Shown: in pieces, positions 32,668-41,631 of the stretch
Layout: each line of letters starts with the position of its first letter
How positions within the stretch are numbered: the first letter of the stretch is position 1
NCBI RefSeq assembly: GCF_020639365.1
Contig: NZ_JAINUL010000001.1
Span: 5,894,404 to 5,958,403, forward strand
Direction of reading: 5' to 3'
Length of the DNA: 64,000 nucleotides
DNA from: Streptomyces flavotricini
GTDB taxonomy: Bacteria > Actinomycetota > Actinomycetes > Streptomycetales > Streptomycetaceae
Made by a program: the position numbers and the translations under genes
Notes under the pieces: generated by a model
What the model was told of the DNA's origin: nothing
What the model saw: the letters and a program-made list of their open reading frames with translations, nothing else
Databases searched by the model: none

Positions 32668-33319
32668 CGGGCCGCCCGGTCGCGGCGCCGTCCGGTTCCC
32701 GGTACGTGCCGGTGAGGTGGGCGAAGACGACCACGTTGCCCCGGTAGCCGGTTCGCGGCGAGAAGCCCCCGCCGCAGGTGATCACGCGGAGCTCCGCGCG
32801 CGGGGAGGGCCCGTACACGCGGGAGTCGGGGAAGCGGTCGGCTTCGTACACCTCGACCGCGTGGACGGTGAACACGGCCGTACGTCCGTCCGCGCGCGGC
32901 ACCTCGATCGAGGCTCCGCGGTGCAGCGCGCCCAGGTGGTAGAAGACCGCCGGGCCCGTGGCGTGGTCGACGTGGCCGACGACGACGGCGGTGCCGGCCG
33001 CGCCGGGGGTGGTGCCGTCCCGGTACCAGCCCGCCAGGTCGCGGCGGGCGGGCGGCGGCACCTCGATGCTGCCGTCGGGGCCGAGCCCCAGCCCGGTCAG
33101 CGGAGCGTCCACCCGGATGGACGGGATCCGGATCCGGGTGGGCGGGGAGCCGGGGAGCGGGTCGATGCTGCCGGGGTAGTGCGCCCGCGTGCCGAGCGCG
33201 TCGGCGGGGGAGGGCAGCGGGGGGCCGGTCGACTGGTCGGAGCCGCTGCAGACGAGCCAGACGCCGACGCAGGCGGCGAGCGCGACGAGCCCGCCGCGGC
33301 CGGCCTGGCCTCTGCCCAT
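32639..33319 (-). CDS. Class F sortase
   Basis: 226 residues. N-terminal membrane anchor (LVALAACVGVWLVCSG), then the sortase beta-barrel with catalytic His in VVVGHVDHATG near residue 120, Cys in LRVITCGGGF near 190 and Arg in YRGNVVVFAHL near 205. Class F enzymes are common in actinobacteria, and attach or process surface proteins; the neighbour at 33470 is a candidate partner though it lacks an LPxTG motif. Convergent with and overlapping the TauE gene by 29 bases. Confidence 0.92.
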   Translation of the reverse strand: MGRGQAGRGGLVALAACVGVWLVCSGSDQSTGPPLPSPADALGTRAHYPGSIDPLPGSPPTRIRIPSIRVDAPLTGLGLGPDGSIEVPPPARRDLAGWYRDGTTPGAAGTAVVVGHVDHATGPAVFYHLGALHRGASIEVPRADGRTAVFTVHAVEVYEADRFPDSRVYGPSPRAELRVITCGGGFSPRTGYRGNVVVFAHLTGTYREPDGAATGRPVSPTAPGRA

Positions 33320-33375
33320 GGGTGCCCCCTGGCGGTGTGATCCGGGTCCGTGTTCCGTGCTCCGTACGGCAGGCC

Positions 33376-33421
33376 GTCGCCCGGCCCCGCGAACGGGGGG
33401 GACCTCGCGGGGCCGGGCGAC
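33376..33421 (-). terminator. Hairpin between the secreted protein and sortase genes
   Basis: GTCGCCCGGCCCCGCG (33376-33391) and CGCGGGGCCGGGCGAC (33406-33421) are perfect complements with a 14-base loop. It follows the stop at 33470 and precedes the sortase start at 33319, so it may uncouple the two genes. Confidence 0.75.
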
Positions 33422-33469
33422 GGGGGACGGTACCGGTCGGACCGCGGCCGAAGCCGCGGTGGGCGCCCG

Positions 33470-34012
33470 TCAGCTCCGCGTGCCGCTCGCCCGGCGACGC
33501 AGGAACCAGGTACCGCCGACGGCGGCCGCGGCCAGCACGACCGCTCCCGCCGTGATCTTGGTGGGGTCGACGGTGGTGGTCGTCGCGCCACCCACCCCGG
33601 TGTGGACGTGGCCCTTGGGGCCGCGCTCGGTGACGACCAGGTCGCCGCTGGCGAACTTGCCGTCGGCGCAGGTCGCGCCGATGTTGTAGGTGCCCGGGCG
33701 GATGCCGCGGGCGATCTGGAACTGCCCGACGACCACCTCTTTGTGGGTGCCGGGGACCAGCTTGAAGCGGCCGCCCCCGACGGTGGTGGCATCGCCGTCG
33801 GCGTGACTGCCCGTGCCGCAGGCGGTGGTGTTCACGGTGACACTGGCTCCGGGAACGGCATTTTTCGGCCAAACTTCGAGCTTCGCGAAGTCGCCGGGTG
33901 CGAAGCCCGCGGTGCCGAGCTCCGCGGCGGCGACCGCCCCGGCGACCGGGCCCGTGAACGCGGCGGCGGTCAGCGCGGTGGCGGTGAGCACGTGGGCGGT
34001 GCGTCGGCGCAT
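33470..34012 (-). CDS. Secreted protein with C-terminal membrane anchor
   Basis: 180 residues. Signal peptide (MRRRTAHVLTATALTAAAFTGPVAGAVAAA) then a beta-rich domain with two cysteines (NTTACGTG and GATCADG, probably a disulfide) and a C-terminal helix AGAVVLAAAAVGGTWFL followed by RRRASGTRS. This is the layout of a sortase substrate, but no LPxTG/LAxTG is present before the helix (sequence there is TTTTVDPTK), so it is more likely membrane-anchored. Start ATG 34012 with AGGAGC upstream. Function unknown. Confidence 0.75.
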   Translation of the reverse strand: MRRRTAHVLTATALTAAAFTGPVAGAVAAAELGTAGFAPGDFAKLEVWPKNAVPGASVTVNTTACGTGSHADGDATTVGGGRFKLVPGTHKEVVVGQFQIARGIRPGTYNIGATCADGKFASGDLVVTERGPKGHVHTGVGGATTTTVDPTKITAGAVVLAAAAVGGTWFLRRRASGTRS

Positions 34013-34205
34013 GAGGGCTCCTGGAGACACGGGGTCGTGTTCCCGAGGAAACCCTGCCCGGCCGCCGCCCGCCTGCTGATGTTCCGTCAGATCGAGGTGG
34101 ATGGTTGTCGTTTCCGCAGGTCACCGCCACACCTTCGGCCGTTCGGGCGCGGCACGCCGTCCGGGTGAGCGCGATCCCCGGCCCGGGGCGCGCGGCCGCC
34201 CCCGC

Positions 34206-35486
34206 TCACACCACGGGCAGGGTCACCGTCGCCGCCGCGCCCGCCGGAGCCGGGTTCGACAGGGTCACCCGAGCCCCGATCACCCGGGCCTGGCCGAACG
34301 CGATCGTCAGGCCCAGCCCCGTCCCCTGCCCCCGCTCGGCCGCGCCCGTCAGGAACCGCTGCGGCCCCTCCCGCAGCAGCTTCGCCGGGAAGCCCGGACC
34401 GAAGTCCCGTACCGTCACCGCGTTCGCGCACACCGTCACCGTGACCGGCTCCCGGCCGTGCCGCCCGGCATTGACCAGCAAGTTCGTCAGGATCCGCTCC
34501 AGGCGCCGGGCATCCGTACGGACCACCGCCGGGTCGTCCCCGCCGACCACCTGCGCCGCCACCCCCGACCGCCGCGTGATCGTCGCGACCAGCGGACCGA
34601 GCGCGTGCGCCCCCAGCTGCGCCTCCTCCCGGCGCGCGTCCAGCCGCGCCACCTCCAGCAGGTCCTCGGTCAGCGTCCGCAGCGCCGCGACCCGGTTCCG
34701 GACCAGCTCCGTCGGCCGTCCCGTCGGCAGCAGCTCGGCCGCGGTGTGCAGCCCCGTCAGCGGCGTCCGCAGCTCGTGCGCCACGTCCGCCGTGAACCGC
34801 TGCTCCGCCTCCAGCCGCTGCTGGAGACTGGCCGCCATCGTGTCGACCGCCGAGGACAGCTCGGCCACCTCGTTGCGGGTCCCCGGCGCGCCCGACGTCC
34901 CGATCCGCGCGTCCAGTTCGCCCTCGCTGATGCGGCGGGCCGTCTCCGCCGCCGTCCGCAGGTCCTTGCTGAGCCGGCTCGCCATCAGCGCGCCGCCGAT
35001 CGCCGCGAGCGTCACGACCCCGGCCCCGGAAGCCACCAGCTGCTGGTCCAGTTCCACCAGTTCGGCCTGCTCCCCGGTCAGCGACCGCCGTACGGACAGC
35101 ACCTGGTTCCCGCCGACCGGGCGCGCCGCCCACACCGCCGGATCCGGCCCGGACAGGTCGAGGTAGGTGGTGCGCTGCCCCGCGAGGGCGGCCCGGCGCA
35201 GCGGTCCCGGCAGCCCCGGGCAGTCGATCCGCGCCTCCGCCTCGCCGACCTTGTCCTCGTCCAGCCGCCCCGTGAGCTCGTACACCTGGCGCACCCGGAC
35301 GAGCTGCGCGAGCGCGCTCTCCCGGGCCGCGTCGGCCACCTGGTGGGCCCGTGCCTCGTGGATCAGTACACCGATCGTCGCCGCGACCAGCGAGCAGCCG
35401 ACCGCGAGCAGGATCGAGATCTTCCACCGCAGGCCGAGGGCCCGCAGGAGGTGGCGGCAGCGGATCAGTGAGCGCTTCACTCGCAC
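34206..35486 (-). CDS. Sensor histidine kinase
   Basis: 426 residues, two membrane helices (about residues 22-42 and 150-170) flanking a roughly 105-residue outside domain, then HAMP, the phospho-acceptor HisKA box FTADVAHELRTPLTGL, and HATPase boxes NLLVNAGRHGR, VRDFGPGFP and GQGTGLGLTIAFGQ. GTG start 35486 overlaps the end of the lipoprotein gene by 10 bases. No response regulator gene is adjacent, so it is an orphan kinase; the preceding lipoprotein may modulate it, in the way CseA relates to CseC, but this is analogy. Confidence 0.92.
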   Translation of the reverse strand: MRVKRSLIRCRHLLRALGLRWKISILLAVGCSLVAATIGVLIHEARAHQVADAARESALAQLVRVRQVYELTGRLDEDKVGEAEARIDCPGLPGPLRRAALAGQRTTYLDLSGPDPAVWAARPVGGNQVLSVRRSLTGEQAELVELDQQLVASGAGVVTLAAIGGALMASRLSKDLRTAAETARRISEGELDARIGTSGAPGTRNEVAELSSAVDTMAASLQQRLEAEQRFTADVAHELRTPLTGLHTAAELLPTGRPTELVRNRVAALRTLTEDLLEVARLDARREEAQLGAHALGPLVATITRRSGVAAQVVGGDDPAVVRTDARRLERILTNLLVNAGRHGREPVTVTVCANAVTVRDFGPGFPAKLLREGPQRFLTGAAERGQGTGLGLTIAFGQARVIGARVTLSNPAPAGAAATVTLPVV

Positions 35487-36184
35487 ACCTGGCCGTACCT
35501 GTCGGTACGCCTCGGCTGCGGGGTCCGGTCGCTTTCGCAGCCCGGCAGGGACTTGCTGTAGCGCCGTTCGTCGCTGACGACCCGCATCCGCTCACCGTCC
35601 CAGTGATAGCGGACGGCCTGCTCGGAGCCGTCGTCGGCGGCGGTGCGCAGCAGGAGGTCGCCGCCGATGGTCTCGACGGCCGGCCGGCGGCCGATGGTGA
35701 AGAGGATGGGGACGATCCGGGTCCCTTCCGCGGTGTACACGGTCAACGCGGTGCGCCCCGTCTCCGCGTCGGCGGCGACGATCAGCTCCTGGCTCCCGTC
35801 GCCCGTGAGGTCGCGGAAGACGGGCGGGCGCATGCCGACCTTGCCGGGCGCGTTGATCCAGCCCTTCGCCGCGAACGCCTTCATCTGCTTGTCGGCGCGT
35901 ACGACGTCCTGCACGTTCACCGTGGGCAGCCCGCCGGGCCCCACCTCGGGCGCGTTCTTCAGCGGTTGCGGCGGGGGCTCCCGGGTGCCGACCGGTTTTC
36001 CGGGCCCGGAGACGGAGTGGTCGGTCCACAGGGGCCAGAGCGACTCGGGCTGCGGCTGGGCCGACACGGGCGGCGCGGGCTCGCCGGCTCCGAGCCCTCC
36101 GGGCGCGGAGCAACCGCCGACGGCGAGCGCGCAGACGGCAGTGCACACGAGGGCGGCGGCGAGGGGGCGGGCGGGTCGGTTCAT
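35477..36184 (-). CDS. Lipoprotein coupled to the histidine kinase gene
   Basis: 235 residues. A lipoprotein signal ends with AVGGC (lipobox Cys near residue 24). The mature part has an FG-GAP/VCBS-like stretch FRDLTGDGSQELIVAADA suggesting a beta-propeller blade or calcium-binding loop. Its last 10 bases overlap the kinase start, so the two are translationally coupled. Likely an extracytoplasmic accessory of the kinase. Start ATG 36184; longer frame to 36685 overlaps the next gene antisense. Confidence 0.8.
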   Translation of the reverse strand: MNRPARPLAAALVCTAVCALAVGGCSAPGGLGAGEPAPPVSAQPQPESLWPLWTDHSVSGPGKPVGTREPPPQPLKNAPEVGPGGLPTVNVQDVVRADKQMKAFAAKGWINAPGKVGMRPPVFRDLTGDGSQELIVAADAETGRTALTVYTAEGTRIVPILFTIGRRPAVETIGGDLLLRTAADDGSEQAVRYHWDGERMRVVSDERRYSKSLPGCESDRTPQPRRTDRYGQVCE

Positions 36185-36350
36185 GAGGAGCCAAAAGGGT
36201 TCTGAGGCAGGACGATCCGACGGTAGACGGCGACGATCACGGGCACCGGGAGGTTGTGTAACAGCGGTGCGTACGGTGGAGGGGCGCAGGCAGAATCGGG
36301 ACCAAAGTCCCGGACCGCGCACGGTCCGTCGTACCCGAGGGAGGGCCCCC

Positions 36351-36437
36351 GTGACATCAGCCGATCGGCCGCCGCAGCCGGCACAGGGCAGCGTGGGCCA
36401 CCCGGCCCGGTTCGCCGCCGGGGTGACGGCCGGATGA
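36351..36437 (+). CDS. Possible 28-residue upstream ORF
   Basis: GTG 36351 preceded by GAGGGAGGG opens a 28-codon frame ending TGA at 36435-36437, overlapping the next gene start as ATGA. Good ribosome site and stop/start overlap suggest a translated leader coupled to the gamma-glutamylcyclotransferase gene; composition alone does not prove it. Confidence 0.3.
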   Translation: MTSADRPPQPAQGSVGHPARFAAGVTAG

Positions 36438-36853
36438 GCGGCGAGCTCCCCTTCTTCGTGTACGGGACCCTGCGCCCGGGGGAGGTCAACCACGACCTGT
36501 TCCTGCGGGGCCGCACGGCCGCCGAGGAGCCCGCCCGGCTCCCGGACGCCCTGCTGTACGACGGCCCCGGCTACCCGTACGCCGTCCAGCACCCGGGGTC
36601 GGAGATCGTCGGCGAGCTGATCACCGCGGCGCCCGACGCGTACGGGAGGCTGCTGGCCGAACTGGACCGGCTGGAGGAGTACCACGGCCCCGACCGCCCG
36701 CTGAACGTCTACGACCGGGTGTGCCGGAACGCGGTCCGCCCGGACGGCACCCGGACCGCCGCCTGGGTCTACCTGGCGGCCCCGCTGCTGGCCCGCCGAC
36801 TGCGCGAGTCCGGCACCGAGATACCGGGCGGCGACTGGTTCAGACGGAGTTAG
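36434..36853 (+). CDS. Gamma-glutamylcyclotransferase family protein
   Basis: 139 residues, AIG2/GGCT fold. The N-terminal substrate loop FFVYGTLRPGEVNH and the catalytic-type Glu in LAELDRLEEYHG are present. Family members cleave gamma-glutamyl-amine links to give 5-oxoproline; substrate here unknown. Start ATG 36434. Convergent with dnaG, 30 bases apart. Confidence 0.85.
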   Translation: MSGELPFFVYGTLRPGEVNHDLFLRGRTAAEEPARLPDALLYDGPGYPYAVQHPGSEIVGELITAAPDAYGRLLAELDRLEEYHGPDRPLNVYDRVCRNAVRPDGTRTAAWVYLAAPLLARRLRESGTEIPGGDWFRRS

Positions 36854-36883
36854 GCAGGCTCCCGCGGACCCCGCCCCGCGGTG

Positions 36884-38803
36884 TCACAGGCCCTCGGCCC
36901 CGCGGTTGCGCAGGCGCTGCCCGTACTGCTGGAGGACCCAGAGCTCCTCCTGGACCGCCGCCAGCTGCTCCGGCGGGGCCTGGGTGCCCAGGCGCGCCAT
37001 CGTGCCCTGGATCTCGTGGACCCGGCGGTCGACCGCGCGCAGCCGGACCTGGACCAGCTGGACCCCGGCGTAGACCTCGTCCACCGTCTTGGCGTGGATG
37101 GCCTCCACCGCCAGCTCGGTGACCAGGGCGCGCACCGTGTCGTTCGGCGCGGCGTCGCGGACCCGGGCCAGGTAGTCGTCGGTGCCCAGGGAGGCGCCGC
37201 CCGCGGCCTGGATGGCCTCGCGGACCGCCGCGTACGGCGGGGCGGTGAACTCGTCGACCCCGTACGCGTCGAAGGCCGGCGAGACCAGGGCCGGCCGCTG
37301 GAGCGCCAGCTTGAGCAGCTCGCGCTCGGTGCGGTGCGCGGGGCTGCGCAGGTTCAGCGCGGGTCCGCCGCCCACGGGTGCGCTCGCCGCCGGGGCCGCC
37401 TCGTACGGGGATGCCTGCGACGGCCGGCCGCGGCCCTGCTGCTGTCCGCCGGGCTGGTTGCCCCGCTCCCGCGCCCAGCGCGCCAGCTGCGCGACCCGCT
37501 TGACGACGAACTGCTCGTCGCGGATGCCGAGCATCCCCGCCAGCTGTACCGCCGACTCGTGCTGGATCGCGATGTTCTTGATGTTGGCGACGACCGGGGC
37601 CGCCTCGTCCAGCGCGGCCGCGCGGCCCGCCGGGTTCTCCAGGTTGTGCCGGGCCACGATGTGCCGCAGCGCGAACTCGAACAGCGGGGTACGGGCCTCG
37701 ACCAGCCCGGACACCGCCGCGTCCCCCTGCGCCAGGCGCAGGTCGCAGGGGTCCATGCCGCCGGGGGCGATGGTGATGGAGGTTTCGGCGGCGAACTTCT
37801 GGTCGTCCTCGAAGGCGCGGAGCGCGGCCTTCTGGCCGGCCGCGTCGCCGTCGAAGGTGAAGATCACCTCGGCGGTCGCGTTGTCCATCAGCAGCCGGCG
37901 CAGGATCTTGATGTGGTCGCCGCCGAAAGCGGTGCCACACGTCGCGATCGCGGTCGTGACCCCCGCCATGTGGCAGGCCATCACGTCCGTGTAGCCCTCG
38001 ACCACCACGGCCCGCGAGGTCCTCGCGATCTCCTTCTTCGCCAGGTCGATGCCGTACAGGACCTGGGACTTCTTGTAGATCGCCGTCTCGGGGGTGTTCA
38101 GGTACTTCGGCCCGTTGTCGTCGTCGCGCAGCTTGCGCGCGCCGAAACCGACCACCTCGCCGCTGATGTCGCGGATCGGCCACATCAGGCGACCGCGGAA
38201 GCGGTCGATGGGCTTGCCGCTGCGGCTGTCCTGGGCCAGGCCGGAGGTGATCAGCTCCTTGTCGCTGAAGCCCTTGCCGCGCAGGAAGCGGGTCAGGTGG
38301 TCCCAGCCCGCCGGGCTGTACCCGACGCTGAAGTGCTCGGCGGCCGCCTGGTCGAAGCCGCGCTCCGCCAGGAACCTGCGGCCGATCTCCGCCTCGGCGC
38401 CGCCCAGCTGTTCCACGTAGAACTGGGCGGCCGCCTTGTGGGCCTCGACGAGCCGGATGCGCTCTCCGCGGCCGCTGGTGCCGGCGGTGTACCCGCCCTC
38501 CTCGTACCGGAGGGTGATGCCGGCCTGTCCGGCGAGGCGCTCGACGGCTTCCGAGAACGACAGGTGGTCGATCTTCATGATGAAGTCGAGCGTGTCCCCG
38601 CCCGCCTGGCAGCCGAAGCAGTGGTAGAGACCCTTGCTCGGGCTGACCTGGAAGGACGGGGACTTCTCGTCGTGGAAGGGGCAGAGGCCCTTGAGGTTGC
38701 CGCCGCCCGCGTTGCGCAGCTGGAGGTAGTCGGAGACCACGGCGTCGATCGGGACCGCGTCCCGTACCGCCTTCACATCGTCGTCGTTGATCCGTCCTGC
38801 CAC
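36884..38803 (-). CDS. dnaG: DNA primase
   Basis: Makes RNA primers for chromosome replication; 639 residues. N-terminal zinc-binding domain has CPFHDEKSPSF and YHCFGCQAGGD (residues about 40-65). The TOPRIM catalytic core shows VVEGYTDVMA near 265 and FTFDGDAAGQKAA near 310. The C-terminal third, which binds DnaB helicase, contains a Gln/Gly/Pro-rich linker near 445. Start GTG 38803. It is the third gene of a minus-strand run dgt - reductase - dnaG. Confidence 0.97.
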   Translation of the reverse strand: MAGRINDDDVKAVRDAVPIDAVVSDYLQLRNAGGGNLKGLCPFHDEKSPSFQVSPSKGLYHCFGCQAGGDTLDFIMKIDHLSFSEAVERLAGQAGITLRYEEGGYTAGTSGRGERIRLVEAHKAAAQFYVEQLGGAEAEIGRRFLAERGFDQAAAEHFSVGYSPAGWDHLTRFLRGKGFSDKELITSGLAQDSRSGKPIDRFRGRLMWPIRDISGEVVGFGARKLRDDDNGPKYLNTPETAIYKKSQVLYGIDLAKKEIARTSRAVVVEGYTDVMACHMAGVTTAIATCGTAFGGDHIKILRRLLMDNATAEVIFTFDGDAAGQKAALRAFEDDQKFAAETSITIAPGGMDPCDLRLAQGDAAVSGLVEARTPLFEFALRHIVARHNLENPAGRAAALDEAAPVVANIKNIAIQHESAVQLAGMLGIRDEQFVVKRVAQLARWARERGNQPGGQQQGRGRPSQASPYEAAPAASAPVGGGPALNLRSPAHRTERELLKLALQRPALVSPAFDAYGVDEFTAPPYAAVREAIQAAGGASLGTDDYLARVRDAAPNDTVRALVTELAVEAIHAKTVDEVYAGVQLVQVRLRAVDRRVHEIQGTMARLGTQAPPEQLAAVQEELWVLQQYGQRLRNRGAEGL

Positions 38804-38857
38804 CCGTGAAGTCTACGGCCGTGCGCCCACAAACCCGTCAGACCCCCTGGGCACCCC

Positions 38858-40123
38858 CTACCCCTCCACCAGGGAGTCCAGCGGAACCGACGGGTCCGCA
38901 AGCGCCTCGCGGTTGACCGGCGCCTTCGACCGGATCAGGGCCTGGATGTGCTCGGTGACATCCCACACATTCACGTTCATCCCGGCCAGCACGCGCCCGT
39001 CCGACAGCCAGAAGGCGATGAACTCCCGCTTGGCCACGTCGCCGCGGATCAGCACCTGGTCGTAGCCGCCCGCCGGGGCGTACCCCGAGTACTCCAGGCC
39101 CACGTCGTACTGGTCGGAGAAGAAGTACGGCACCCGGTCGTACGCGACCTCCTGGCCCAGCATCGCCCTCGCCGCGGCCGGGCCGCCGTTGAGCGCGTTC
39201 GCCCAGTGCTCCACCCGCAGCCGGGTCCCGAGCAGCGGGTGGTGCGCCGCGGCCACGTCCCCGACGGCGAACACGTTCGGATCGCTGGTCCGCAGCGAGG
39301 CGTCCACGGCGATGCCACCGCCGTGCTGCCGGTCGACGAGGGCCAGCCCGGAGGTCTCGGCGAGCGCGGTGCGCGGAGCCGCCCCGATCGCCGAGAGCAC
39401 GGCGTGCGCCGGGTGCTCCTCCCCGTCGTCGGTCCGGGCCGCGAGCACCATGCCGTCGTGCCCGACGATCTCGGTGAGCCGCGCGCCGAAGTGGAAGCGG
39501 ACCCCGTGCTCCGCGTGCAGGTCCCCGAACAGCCGGCCGATCTCCGGGCCGAGCACCGCGTGCAGCGGGGTCGCCAGCGGCTCGACCACGGTGACCTCGG
39601 CCCCGTACCCGCGGGCCGCGGCGGCGACCTCCAGGCCGATCCACCCGGCGCCCGCGATCAGCAGGTGGCCGTTGTCCCGGCCGAGGGTGGCCAGGACACC
39701 CTTCAGCCGCTCGGCGTGGGCGAGCCGGCGCAGGTGGTGCACCCCGGCCAGCTCCGTGCCCGGGATGTCGAGGCGGCGCGGCTCGGCCCCGGTGGCCAGC
39801 AGCAGCTTGTCGTAGTGCAGCGCCGTGCCGTCACCGAGGACGACCTTGCGGGCCTCCCGGTCCAGCTGGACGGCGGGCTGGCCGAGGTGCAGCTCGATGT
39901 CCGCCTTCGCGTACCAGGACGGCTCGTGGACGAAGACGCTGTCGCGCTCCTCCTTGCCCTGGAGGTACCCCTTGGACAGCGGGGGCCGTTCGTAGGGATG
40001 GTCGCGCTCGTCGCCGACCAGGATCACCCGCCCCGTGAACCCCTCGGACCTCAGCGTCTCCGCCGCCTTGGCCCCGGCGAGCCCTGCGCCGACGATGACG
40101 AATGTCCGGTGTGCGTCGACCAC
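38858..40123 (-). CDS. FAD-dependent ferredoxin/rubredoxin reductase-like protein
   Basis: 421 residues. FAD motif FVIVGAGLAGAKAAETL near residue 8, RPPLSKGYL near 50, LLATGAEPR near 105, NAD(P)H motif LLIAGAGWIGLEVAAAARG near 150 and VFAVGDVAAAHHPLLG near 275; the C-terminal domain resembles BphA4/ferredoxin reductases. GTG 40123 is chosen as start because GAGGAGG lies six bases upstream; ATG 40138 would place that ribosome site inside the gene. Lies between dgt (93-base gap) and dnaG (54-base gap). Electron partner unknown. Confidence 0.9.
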   Translation of the reverse strand: MVDAHRTFVIVGAGLAGAKAAETLRSEGFTGRVILVGDERDHPYERPPLSKGYLQGKEERDSVFVHEPSWYAKADIELHLGQPAVQLDREARKVVLGDGTALHYDKLLLATGAEPRRLDIPGTELAGVHHLRRLAHAERLKGVLATLGRDNGHLLIAGAGWIGLEVAAAARGYGAEVTVVEPLATPLHAVLGPEIGRLFGDLHAEHGVRFHFGARLTEIVGHDGMVLAARTDDGEEHPAHAVLSAIGAAPRTALAETSGLALVDRQHGGGIAVDASLRTSDPNVFAVGDVAAAHHPLLGTRLRVEHWANALNGGPAAARAMLGQEVAYDRVPYFFSDQYDVGLEYSGYAPAGGYDQVLIRGDVAKREFIAFWLSDGRVLAGMNVNVWDVTEHIQALIRSKAPVNREALADPSVPLDSLVEG

Positions 40124-40216
40124 CTGATGCCTCCTCATAACCTCTCCGCCACATGCGACCACATGCGAGCGTCCCGCACCGAGCCTGCCGCGTGAAGGGG
40201 GAATGGCCCGATCGGC

Positions 40217-41566
40217 TCACCCGACAGGGCGGCGCGTGCGCCGTGTGAGCCGGGCGTGCAGGGAGCGCGCGGAGGCGTCCGTGAGCGCCGCGATCTGGTC
40301 GATGACCGCGCGTTTGCGCGCTCTGTCGTCGGGCGCGGCGTCGAAGATCGCCCGGAACTGCGGGTCCAGCCCCTCGGGCGCCCGCGCGCTGAGGGCCTCG
40401 GCGAGTTCGGCCAGGACGATGCGCTGGTCGGCGCGCAGCCGTTCCTGCTCGTCGCGCTGCATCACGTACAGGTCGGCCACCGCCTTGAGGACCGCGCACT
40501 CGTTGCGCGCCTCGCGCGGGACGACCAGCTCGGCCGCGTACCGGGTCAGCCGGCCGGAGCCGAACGCCTCGCGGGTGGCGCCCTCGGCGGCCAGGCAGAA
40601 CCGGCCGATCAGCTGGCTGGTGGCGTCCTTGAGGCGGGCCTGGGCGACGGCCGACCCGTCGTACCCGTGCGGCCACCACTCCTGTTCCATCAGCCGGTCG
40701 AGCGCCTCGCGCAGCTCCTCCGGCTCCGTGTCGGCCGGCACGTACCGGCCGATCGCGACCCGCCAGATGGCCGTGCGCTCGGGCTCGGCGAAGAGGAGGT
40801 TCGGGTCGAGGTGCCCGGCGTGCAGCCCGTCCTCGAAGTCGTGGACGGAGTACGCCACGTCGTCCGACCAGTCCATCACCTGGGCCTCGAAGCACTTGCG
40901 GTCCGCGGGCGCCCCGCGCCGCAGCCACTCGAAGACCGGCAGGTCGTCGTCGTACGCGCCGAACTTGACCGAGTCGGGGTCGGTGGGGTGGCCGCCGCGG
41001 GCCCAGGGGTACTTGGTGGCGGCGTCCAGGCAGGCGCGGGTGAGGTTGAGGCCGACGCTCACGAGCTCGCCGGTGGCCGGGTCGGGCACGAACCGCTTCG
41101 GCTCCAGGCGGGTCAGCAGGCGCAGCGACTGGGCGTTTCCCTCGAAGCCGCCGCAGTCCTTGGCGAACTCGTTCAGCGCCTCCTCGCCGTTGTGCCCGAA
41201 GGGCGGGTGGCCCATGTCGTGCGAGAGGCAGGCCGCCTCGACCAGGTCCGGATCGCAGCCGAGGGCCGCGCCCAGCTCGCGGCCGACCTGGGCGCACTCC
41301 AGGGAGTGCGTCAGGCGGGTACGGGGGCTGGCGTCCCAGTCGTACGAGCGGCTGCCCGGGGTGACCACCTGGGTCTTGCCGGCGAGGCGGCGCAGTGCGG
41401 CGGAGTGCAGCACGCGGGCCCGGTCGCGCTGGAAGGCGGTCCGGCCGGGGCGTTTGTCGGGCTCGGCGGCCCAGCGCTCGGTGTCGGACGCGTCGTACGG
41501 GGCGCCGGGGGCGTCCGGGTCGGGGTGCGGGAGGGGTGCGGTACCGGTGCGTTCCATGCCTTCCAT
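40217..41566 (-). CDS. dgt: Deoxyguanosinetriphosphate triphosphohydrolase-like protein
   Basis: HD-superfamily dNTPase releasing triphosphate from dNTPs; 449 residues. Metal-binding HD box: RLTHSLECAQVGRELG near residue 75, CLSHDMGHPPFGHNGEE near 108, and a later Asp in MDWSDDVAYSVHDFEDG near 225. ATG 41566 is preceded by TACCGT with six bases between (leaderless -10). The 72-codon extension to 41782 is antisense to nothing but lacks a ribosome site and is rejected. Next to dnaG in many actinobacteria. Confidence 0.94.
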   Translation of the reverse strand: MEGMERTGTAPLPHPDPDAPGAPYDASDTERWAAEPDKRPGRTAFQRDRARVLHSAALRRLAGKTQVVTPGSRSYDWDASPRTRLTHSLECAQVGRELGAALGCDPDLVEAACLSHDMGHPPFGHNGEEALNEFAKDCGGFEGNAQSLRLLTRLEPKRFVPDPATGELVSVGLNLTRACLDAATKYPWARGGHPTDPDSVKFGAYDDDLPVFEWLRRGAPADRKCFEAQVMDWSDDVAYSVHDFEDGLHAGHLDPNLLFAEPERTAIWRVAIGRYVPADTEPEELREALDRLMEQEWWPHGYDGSAVAQARLKDATSQLIGRFCLAAEGATREAFGSGRLTRYAAELVVPREARNECAVLKAVADLYVMQRDEQERLRADQRIVLAELAEALSARAPEGLDPQFRAIFDAAPDDRARKRAVIDQIAALTDASARSLHARLTRRTRRPVG

Positions 41567-41572
41567 GCTCAG

Positions 41573-41578
41573 ACGGTA
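41573..41578 (-). promoter_or_regulatory. -10 box of dgt
   Basis: TACCGT on the minus strand, six bases before ATG 41566; no ribosome site, so a leaderless transcript is likely. Confidence 0.4.
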
Positions 41579-41631
41579 ACCGGGAACACCGACAATGCGA
41601 CCAATCTGAGCAATCCGCGTCAACGGGGTCT

